NCBI GenBank assembly: GCA_009711705.1
Contig: VENG01000003.1
Span: 54,483 to 118,482, forward strand
DNA length: 64,000 bases
Origin: Bacillota bacterium
Lineage (GTDB): Bacteria; Bacillota; Desulfotomaculia; Desulfotomaculales; VENG01
Direction of reading: 5' to 3'
A program made the translations under genes and the position numbers. The notes beneath the pieces are model-generated. The model searched no databases. It saw nothing but the letters and a program-made list of their open reading frames with translations, and was not told where the DNA came from. Shown one piece after another: positions 58,702-64,000 of this stretch (within the stretch, counting starts at the first letter, position 1; the number at the start of each line of letters is the position of its first letter).

Positions 58702-59808
58702 GTGATTTGTATTTTAGATAATGAATTACTGGTGATGTACGGTGACAGGCCCAAAACCCTGATTAAAACCATGCTAGATAAGACGGAGTTTTTAAAAGAG
58801 GTCCCTAAAAACAATCTCATTGGAATCAAACCCAATTTAGTACTGGCCAAGCCCTCAGCATCAGGTGCAACCACCGACCCCGAACTGGTTTCCGTTCTAA
58901 TAGAATTTTTGCAAGAAAGGAATTATAACAATATTAAAATACTCGAAAGTTCCTGGGTTGGCGACAAGACCTCGCGGGCCTTCCGAATATGCGGCTATCA
59001 ACAATTAGCACAACGGTATAACATACAGCTGGTGGACCTGAAAAAAGATGAGTATGTTCGCTTTGCATTTGATGATTTCAATTTAAAAGTATGTAAGATT
59101 GTAACAGAAGTAGACTACCTGATAAACGTGCCTGTATTAAAGGCCCACTGCCAAACCAAACTTACATGTGCTTTAAAAAACCTTAAGGGATGCATTCCGG
59201 ACAGTGAAAAACGCAGGTTTCATACCCAGGGATTACACAAACCCATAGCCTACTTGAACAAAGCCATCAAGACTAATCTAGTGATAGTGGACGGAATTAT
59301 TGGAGACCTTACCTTTGAGGAAGGCGGTAACCCCGTGCAAATGAACAGGGTCATTATCGGAAAGGATCCAGTGCTAGTGGATTCTTATGCCTGTGAACTT
59401 CTTGGCTATAACCGGTCAGATATTGAATACATTTCTCTAGCAGAAAAAATGGGGGTGGGCAAAGGGGATTTAGCCCAGGCCAGAGTATATGAATTAAACA
59501 AAGACAGCAAGCATAACCAAAAGTTGGAGCCAACTGAAAAAGTGCAGCAATTAGCCCGGTGGATAGAAGAAGATAATGCATGCTCAGCCTGTTACGGAAG
59601 CCTCATTCATGCCTTAGAGAGGCTGCGGGAAAAAGGTAAGCTGGACAAGTTAATAAAGCAAATTGCCATTGGACAAGGCTATAAAAACAAGCCTGTGGAG
59701 ACTATCGGCATAGGCACTTGCACTCAAAACGCCATACACCATGTTCCCGGCTGCCCGCCCAAGGCCAGTGACGTAGTTAAAGAATTGGAAAACATACTCG
59801 GGGAGTGA
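58702..59808 (+). CDS. DUF362 domain protein
   Basis: A DUF362-family protein (conserved in anaerobes, often with iron-sulfur clusters; function unknown). The core IGIKPNLVLAKPSASGATTDPELVSVLIEF, the VLKAHCQTKLTCALKNLKG motif and VVDGIIGDL are family traits. The fused ferredoxin-like end of many relatives is absent; instead Cys-rich bits occur: CSACYGSLIHA and the end GIGTCTQNAIHHVPGCPP. The first in-frame start is GTG 58702, but AAGG sits too close to it; the true start is uncertain (ATG at 58735 is another choice). Divergent from gerA. Confidence 0.82.
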   Translation: MICILDNELLVMYGDRPKTLIKTMLDKTEFLKEVPKNNLIGIKPNLVLAKPSASGATTDPELVSVLIEFLQERNYNNIKILESSWVGDKTSRAFRICGYQQLAQRYNIQLVDLKKDEYVRFAFDDFNLKVCKIVTEVDYLINVPVLKAHCQTKLTCALKNLKGCIPDSEKRRFHTQGLHKPIAYLNKAIKTNLVIVDGIIGDLTFEEGGNPVQMNRVIIGKDPVLVDSYACELLGYNRSDIEYISLAEKMGVGKGDLAQARVYELNKDSKHNQKLEPTEKVQQLARWIEEDNACSACYGSLIHALERLREKGKLDKLIKQIAIGQGYKNKPVETIGIGTCTQNAIHHVPGCPPKASDVVKELENILGE

Positions 59809-59874
59809 AGCTCCTGGAAAGACGTTTTCCAAATAAACCTCTATAAAAAAATATGTCGAAAAGGAGAGATTAGA

Positions 59875-60060
59875 GTGCCCATTGTACAAATCGATATGCT
59901 GGACGGCCGAACCACAGAACAAAAGAGAAAGATGGCACAAGAGGTTACCGAGGCGATAGCAAAAAACTGTGACTGCCCGGCTGAAGCTGTTATCATTGTG
60001 CTTAGAGAGTCGCCTAGAGAACATATTGCCAAAGCCGGCAAACTGATGAGCGACAAATAA
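59875..60060 (+). CDS. 4-oxalocrotonate tautomerase-like protein
   Basis: A 61-residue member of the 4-OT tautomerase superfamily with the N-terminal catalytic proline after the start (MPIVQIDMLDGRTTEQKRKMAQEVTEAI) and the arginine in IVLRESPREH. GTG 59875 has GGAGAGA in front. It follows the DUF362 gene by 66 bases on the same strand and ends at a bidirectional terminator, so both form one plus-strand unit. The substrate is unknown. Confidence 0.88.
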   Translation: MPIVQIDMLDGRTTEQKRKMAQEVTEAIAKNCDCPAEAVIIVLRESPREHIAKAGKLMSDK

Positions 60061-60066
60061 TTACTA

Positions 60067-60092
60067 ATGCCCACACCAATTGGTGTGGGCAT
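60067..60092. terminator. 26-bp perfect palindromic terminator
   Basis: A perfect 26-base palindrome with arms ATGCCCACACCAA lies between the convergent 4-OT (+) and MscS (-) genes. It is followed by TTTTA on the plus strand and likely ends transcripts from both sides. Confidence 0.78.
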
Positions 60093-60093
60093 T

Positions 60094-61224
60094 TTACTTT
60101 ATCTCATTTACTGTAATAGGGTCATCATTATCGTATTCAATCTGTACGTTTTTCAGAAGTTCTGTATCCAGGCTGCGCAAGTTAATATCACGCTGGGGGA
60201 AGGGAATCTCTACCCCGTGCTCCTGGAACAGATCGTTGATCTTGAAATTAAGGGCACTCTTTACCCTGGTTCTGATCACCGGGTTTGGTATCCAGTAAAG
60301 GAGCCTGAAATCCAGCGCGGAATCACCAAAGTTCAGAAAGTCCACCCGGGGCGGCGGGTCATTTAAAATCTGTTCATGCTCCGCTGCAGCATCCAGTAGC
60401 AGCTTTTCCACCATCCTTACATTCGAGTCATAAGCCACACCCACTAGGATTTGCTGGCGAATTTGGGGGTCCCCGTATGACCAATTTACCACCTGGTTCT
60501 CAATGAACTCACTGTTAGGTATGATAATGTGTTCGTTATTTCGGGTCCGGACCACGGTGGAACGAATATTAATATGTTCCACATCGCAGTGCAAATCCAC
60601 CAGCTTAATCCTATCTCCTACCTTGATGGGCCTCTCAAACAGGATAATAAGTCCGGAAATAAAGTTGGAAACAATATTTTGGATTCCAAATCCAATGCCG
60701 ATACCCAAAACCCCGGCAAAAACCGTTAATGCTCCCAGGTCAAAACCAATACTGGGGAGGGCCACCAGAAAAGCAATCACAATTATTCCGTACTGCACCA
60801 ACCGATTGAAATTGTATCGCATTCCCCTCTCCAGATCATAACGATCATAGACCTTATCCATAAAAAACTCTGAAATTAATTTGGAGACCTTCACAGCCAG
60901 GCTAATAATCATAAGTGGAATAAGAAAGGAAAGAGTGTTTACCGGCGTATTACCCACATTAAACCAGGTTTTGCCCAGCCAAAAGGTATCTTTAAAATAG
61001 GCAATAGCATAAAACATTATGGCATAAAAAGTACCCCAGTTAATTAGCGACAGCACAAAGGGGTAAAGCCTGTTCTCTTCGAAATTAGCTTTTAGCACGT
61101 TTTTGATTTTCTTTAGTAAAATCGATCTGATAATGAAAAATAAGGGTATGTAGATAAAGAAGTTAATTTCATTTTTATAAGGTTCCAGTGCTTGCCATAG
61201 ATTATTAAGTTCCTGCAAAATCAT
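60094..61224 (-). CDS. MscS-family mechanosensitive channel
   Basis: A small-conductance mechanosensitive channel-like protein releasing solutes during osmotic downshift. About four helices at the N-terminus are followed by the pore helix and beta domain: GVLGIGIGFGIQNIVSNFISGLIILFERP-type sequence, then VGDRIKLVDLHCDVEHINIRSTVVRTRNNEHIIIPNSEF. ATG 61224 is just behind GGGGGTGG, and a TTG two codons later is also possible. Convergent with the 4-OT gene and divergent from the MFS gene. Confidence 0.9.
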   Translation of the reverse strand: MILQELNNLWQALEPYKNEINFFIYIPLFFIIRSILLKKIKNVLKANFEENRLYPFVLSLINWGTFYAIMFYAIAYFKDTFWLGKTWFNVGNTPVNTLSFLIPLMIISLAVKVSKLISEFFMDKVYDRYDLERGMRYNFNRLVQYGIIVIAFLVALPSIGFDLGALTVFAGVLGIGIGFGIQNIVSNFISGLIILFERPIKVGDRIKLVDLHCDVEHINIRSTVVRTRNNEHIIIPNSEFIENQVVNWSYGDPQIRQQILVGVAYDSNVRMVEKLLLDAAAEHEQILNDPPPRVDFLNFGDSALDFRLLYWIPNPVIRTRVKSALNFKINDLFQEHGVEIPFPQRDINLRSLDTELLKNVQIEYDNDDPITVNEIK

Positions 61225-61326
61225 TCCACCCCCAAGAAAAGTTTTTATAAAAACCGCCAAATTATGATGCCTACCAGTTTATTATACAATATAATCTTAT
61301 CAAGGACATACAATCAGGGGGCAAAA

Positions 61327-62598
61327 ATGGAATATAACAGAAAACCACAGCATAAGCCGGCGAGATTTGCCGGCATTCATTACGGCTTGGCCATACTGGT
61401 CATGGGCATGCTTGTAGTCGCCGGAGCTCTGGGACTGGCTCGTTTCGGGTATGGTATGATTCTGCCGGCTATGCAGCAACACCTTGGACTGACTCACGAC
61501 CAAACTGGGATTATAGCCTCTGCCAACATGTTCGGCTACCTGGTCAGCGCACTGGGGGCGGGAATGCTGGCGGCCAGGTTCGGGCCCCGGGTAGTGGTGG
61601 CCGCCGGGCTTCTCTGGACCGGTATCACCCTGGTCGTAACCGGCTTTGTGCAGGGCCCCAATACCGCCGCGCTAATACGTTTTCTTACCGGTGTGGGTAG
61701 CGCCGGTGGAAATGTGGCCATGATGGGACTGATTGCGGCCTGGTTTGCACCCTCCCGCCGGGGGATGGCTGCGGGATTCATGGTGGGTGGCTCGGGAATA
61801 GCCATTGCCTTTACCGGCTGGCTGATCCCTTACGTTAATTCAATGTTTTTACAGGACGGCTGGCGTTACAGTTGGTTTATCCTTGGTGCCATTGTTATGG
61901 GCCTGGGTGTCGCTGCCTGGCAAGTGCTGTGCAACAGCCCGGTAGAAAAAAAATTGGGGCCTATAGGAGAGGCTCCGGTAATTGCCATAAAAAAAGAGCA
62001 GGCACCTACCGGCTCGAGTATCAAAGATTTAGTTAACATACCTTCTGTTCCTTACCTGGCAGCGCAATATTTTTGTTACGGCTTTTCGTACATAATAATG
62101 GCCACCTTCCTGGTCAGTTATCTAATCGACGAGGTAAACTGCACGCAGGAACTAGCCGGTAGCATTTGGAGTACAGTAGGTTTTTTAAGCATCGGCAGCA
62201 GTGTTATCTGGGGAATGCTATCGGACAAACTGGGGCGCAGGGAAATTCTGGTCACCTTGTTTTGTTGCCAGACCCTGGCCTATTCCTTGCTGTTGTTTAA
62301 ATTCTCCCAGGGATGGTTGTTATGGTTGCCCGCAATAATTTTCGGGCTGACGGCCTGGGGTGTGCCCAGTCTAACCGCTTCCTGCAGCGGCGATATCAGT
62401 GACGCCAAAAGGGCGCCTGCGGTCATTGGTTTTGTTACCTTCATATTCGGCTTTGGCCAGGTGCTGGGCCCCCTGCTATCGGGCTACATAAAGGAATATA
62501 CTTTATCTTTTCATGGTGCCTTTTTACTGGCCGCCGTGATGGCCCTTTTAGGGGCACTTTTCAGTTTAAGAATTGTGGTTCCCAAGGAAAGCCAGTAA
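61327..62598 (+). CDS. Major facilitator superfamily transporter (YbfB/YjiJ-like)
   Basis: A 12-helix MFS permease, with the cytoplasmic loop motif GMLSDKLGRREILV between helices 8 and 9 and the N-terminal GLARFGYGMILPAMQQHLGLTHDQ-like start of the YbfB/YjiJ/MFS_1 group. ATG 61327 has AGGGGG six bases upstream, so the longer frame is discarded. Substrate is not evident. Higher G+C than nearby genes by eye, which may mean it was acquired. Confidence 0.85.
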   Translation: MEYNRKPQHKPARFAGIHYGLAILVMGMLVVAGALGLARFGYGMILPAMQQHLGLTHDQTGIIASANMFGYLVSALGAGMLAARFGPRVVVAAGLLWTGITLVVTGFVQGPNTAALIRFLTGVGSAGGNVAMMGLIAAWFAPSRRGMAAGFMVGGSGIAIAFTGWLIPYVNSMFLQDGWRYSWFILGAIVMGLGVAAWQVLCNSPVEKKLGPIGEAPVIAIKKEQAPTGSSIKDLVNIPSVPYLAAQYFCYGFSYIIMATFLVSYLIDEVNCTQELAGSIWSTVGFLSIGSSVIWGMLSDKLGRREILVTLFCCQTLAYSLLLFKFSQGWLLWLPAIIFGLTAWGVPSLTASCSGDISDAKRAPAVIGFVTFIFGFGQVLGPLLSGYIKEYTLSFHGAFLLAAVMALLGALFSLRIVVPKESQ

Positions 62599-62602
62599 CA
62601 CG

Positions 62603-62627
62603 AACCAGGGGGAAGGCTCTCCTGGTT
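62603..62627. terminator. Weak bidirectional terminator
   Basis: AACCAGG (62603-62609) and CCTGGTT (62621-62627) form a 7-bp stem between the convergent MFS and amidohydrolase genes. On the plus strand it is followed by AACTTATTTTC. Confidence 0.5.
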
Positions 62628-62638
62628 AACTTATTTTC

Positions 62639-63457
62639 TCAGTCTCTTCCTACGAGACGTCGTGCGTTTTCATAAAGTACTTTGGACCGGGTAGAATCTG
62701 ATAAACCCATGTTTAGAAGTGTCTGTAATTGTTCTTCGGGGCTTTGCTCAATGAATGGAAAGTCACTTCCGTATAAAAACCTATCTGGATATTTTTCCAT
62801 ATAATAAGCCAAATAATTAATGGGAAGATTTTCTTTTGGATTACCGAGAGCCCAGGCAGTGTCGAGATAAACACCTGGAAATTTCTCAACCATTGCAAGA
62901 GCCTCGTCCACTTCGTATAAACCGAAATGTGGTATAACTACCTTTAACTCAGGCCACCTGTGCAGGACGTCCTTCAGATGTACCAGCCCGATCAATGGAT
63001 CACTTTGTGAATATGGGGCCGTTCCGGCATGAATAATAACCGGCTTTTGTCTTTTATGTGCTTTTTCGTACACAGCATTCAGAGCGGGGTCATTGGCTGC
63101 AAATTGTTGCACAGGCAATTGCAGCTTAAAACCGGCAAAATCCCAATCATCTATTACTATCCTGATATTCTCTTCTAAGTTGTTGTCCCCGGGGTGTATA
63201 CAAGCAAAGGGAATAAACCAGGTATACTGCAGGCAAAAATCTCGGACCCATTTATTTAATTCCATGGACATGTTGGGCTTGTGCGCATAAGTTAGTAGGA
63301 ATGCATATTCCACACCCATGTTTTTTAAATACTCTGGATATTCTTCCAAATTAAGATTCTTATATGGAATTTCCCAGTTATTACGGCTGAACCACCGAAA
63401 TATAGCTGTCAGTAATTTTTTTGGAAACAGATGCACATGAGAATCCCAAATCGTCAC
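62639..63457 (-). CDS. Amidohydrolase-2 family TIM-barrel metal hydrolase
   Basis: An amidohydrolase/decarboxylase-like TIM barrel. DSHVHLF gives the HxH metal pair; the metal-binding histidines of strands 5 and 6 are in VIIHAGTA and VVIPHFGL and the aspartate is in YGSDFPF. GTG 63457 was chosen because GGGGGG lies seven bases upstream; an in-frame ATG at 63514 lacks a site. Substrate not identifiable. It is downstream of an extended -10 promoter. Confidence 0.85.
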   Translation of the reverse strand: MTIWDSHVHLFPKKLLTAIFRWFSRNNWEIPYKNLNLEEYPEYLKNMGVEYAFLLTYAHKPNMSMELNKWVRDFCLQYTWFIPFACIHPGDNNLEENIRIVIDDWDFAGFKLQLPVQQFAANDPALNAVYEKAHKRQKPVIIHAGTAPYSQSDPLIGLVHLKDVLHRWPELKVVIPHFGLYEVDEALAMVEKFPGVYLDTAWALGNPKENLPINYLAYYMEKYPDRFLYGSDFPFIEQSPEEQLQTLLNMGLSDSTRSKVLYENARRLVGRD

Positions 63458-63551
63458 TGTTAGTCCCCCCAAAGTTAGTGTAAATATTTTTTTCCCCAGC
63501 TGCTTGTATGTCATAATGGCTTACTTTTAACATTGTTTATGCCTTATTGGT

Positions 63552-63560
63552 ATTATATCA
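63552..63560 (-). promoter_or_regulatory. Extended -10 promoter of the amidohydrolase gene
   Basis: On the minus strand TGATATAAT (extended TGnTATAAT) lies 90 bases upstream of the GTG. The -35 region is poor. The rest of the 63458-63851 gap has a GGGGACTGCCCC motif at 63694-63705 and the spoVR terminator, and no gene. Confidence 0.4.
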
Positions 63561-63720
63561 CAGGCGAGCATAAGTTTTGGGAAATACGGCTGCCTGCAGC
63601 TTACTAGGAAAAGTGAAGACGTCCTGCAATGTCATTTTGAGAAAACTAATAATACCCTTACAATCAATACGTTACTTTATCTTATTCGTGCCCGGGGACT
63701 GCCCCAATTTAATATGACAA

Positions 63721-63760
63721 GAAAACCCCCTGACCATTGTAACCTGGTCAGGGGGTTTTT
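63721..63760 (-). terminator. Terminator after spoVR
   Basis: A 14-base stem (AACCCCCTGACCA core with its complement, loop TTGTAACC) lies about 90 bases past the spoVR stop codon, and T-tracts flank both sides. Confidence 0.85.
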
Positions 63761-63851
63761 CTTCCCTTGCACGTCGAGTGACAGTTATAGACTGGGGGTG
63801 ATACCTTCGCTGCACTTTGGAAATACTCGAAGGTTCTAACTGTTTTAACCA

Positions 63852-64000
63852 CTAAACAAACTTCTTGCTTACTTTTTCGCCACTGTAGCTGAAGAGCACC
63901 TTTTTGCTGTCCAGCACTGTTTCCAAATATACCGGTCTTCCCCACAATTTATACACATGTGGTAGGGTGCGTTCGAGGTAGTAGACGTCTAGCTCTGCAC
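63852..64000 (-). CDS. spoVR: SpoVR family protein, C-terminal fragment
   Basis: The last 48 residues of a gene running off the right edge, read from the sequence: LDVYYLERTLPHVYKLWGRP, then VYLETVLDSKKVLFSYSGEK and a stop (TAG, 63852-63854). The pattern YLExTLxxVYxLWGRPVxLETV is the C-terminal SpoVR signature. SpoVR is a sporulation (cortex/coat) protein of unknown activity. The fragment is in frame to the window edge. Identification is by memory of the family pattern. Confidence 0.72.
   Translation of the reverse strand, partial: AELDVYYLERTLPHVYKLWGRPVYLETVLDSKKVLFSYSGEKVSKKFV

Noticed and set aside
63748..63945. 65-residue minus-strand open frame
   Set aside because: It overlaps the spoVR end in another frame and runs into the terminator; spoVR is the better reading.

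Overview
The window is a core-genome stretch of an endospore-forming, Gram-positive Firmicute. Gene content and order point to a Desulfotomaculum/Peptococcaceae-like clostridium; this is inferred from synteny and proteins, and no rRNA is present to confirm it. Supporting signs are spoIIIE, the dipicolinate synthase pair spoVFA/spoVFB, ymxH, dacF, a ylxY-type deacetylase, a complete gerA-type germination operon, a spoVR C-terminus at the right edge, codY with hslVU, strong AGGAGG ribosome binding sites with frequent GTG/TTG starts, and a small 2[4Fe-4S] ferredoxin. Nearly every gene lies on the minus strand, so transcription runs from high to low coordinates. Only 58.7-60.1 kb and 61.3-62.6 kb carry plus-strand genes.

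In transcription order from the right: spoVR (C-terminal fragment, 63.9 kb) and an amidohydrolase; a plus-strand MFS transporter; an MscS channel; a plus-strand pair (DUF362 protein and a 4-oxalocrotonate tautomerase-like protein); a gerA-gerB-gerC operon ending in a 58-residue membrane protein; and an end-joining cluster (ku, a stand-alone ligase, then, behind a terminator, a stand-alone LigD-type polymerase). This 51-64 kb part is the accessory end of the window.

From 51 kb to the left the window follows the classic Bacillus/Clostridium chromosomal backbone: dprA-topA-trmFO-xerC-hslV-hslU-codY, then rpsB-tsf-pyrH-frr with two tiny genes (one a ferredoxin too short for a usual ORF cutoff), uppS-cdsA-(ytvI-like)-dxr-rseP-ispG-proS, then rimP-nusA-ylxR-ylxQ-infB-rbfA-nrnA-truB-ribF from its own promoter, a small two-gene insertion (77-residue protein plus a DUF4258 protein), rpsO-pnp, and a sporulation/cell-wall series (ylxY-type deacetylase, dacF, M16 peptidase, dUTPase-like, membrane protein, ymxH). 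Next come a Clp-fold serine protease with a 62-codon follower, the combined diaminopimelate/dipicolinate operon dapB-spoVFA-spoVFB-asd-lysC-dapA, RNase J from its own promoter, tepA-ylzJ, spoIIIE, mnmH and rodZ.

Functionally the window joins translation and RNA turnover (ribosomal proteins, initiation and elongation factors, pnp, RNase J, tRNA and rRNA maturation factors), envelope and isoprenoid synthesis (dxr, ispG, uppS, cdsA), aspartate-family metabolism feeding lysine, peptidoglycan and spore dipicolinate, and sporulation/germination. I found no CRISPR array, prophage, insertion sequence, rRNA or tRNA, and no clearly undescribed multi-gene system. The features most worth a second look are a GGGGACAG-cored inverted-repeat family resembling REP elements, a probable ATT start codon on the germination gene gerA, the split end-joining genes, a 77-base mnmH/rodZ overlap, the DUF4258 gene pair, and a long hairpin against the dapB start.
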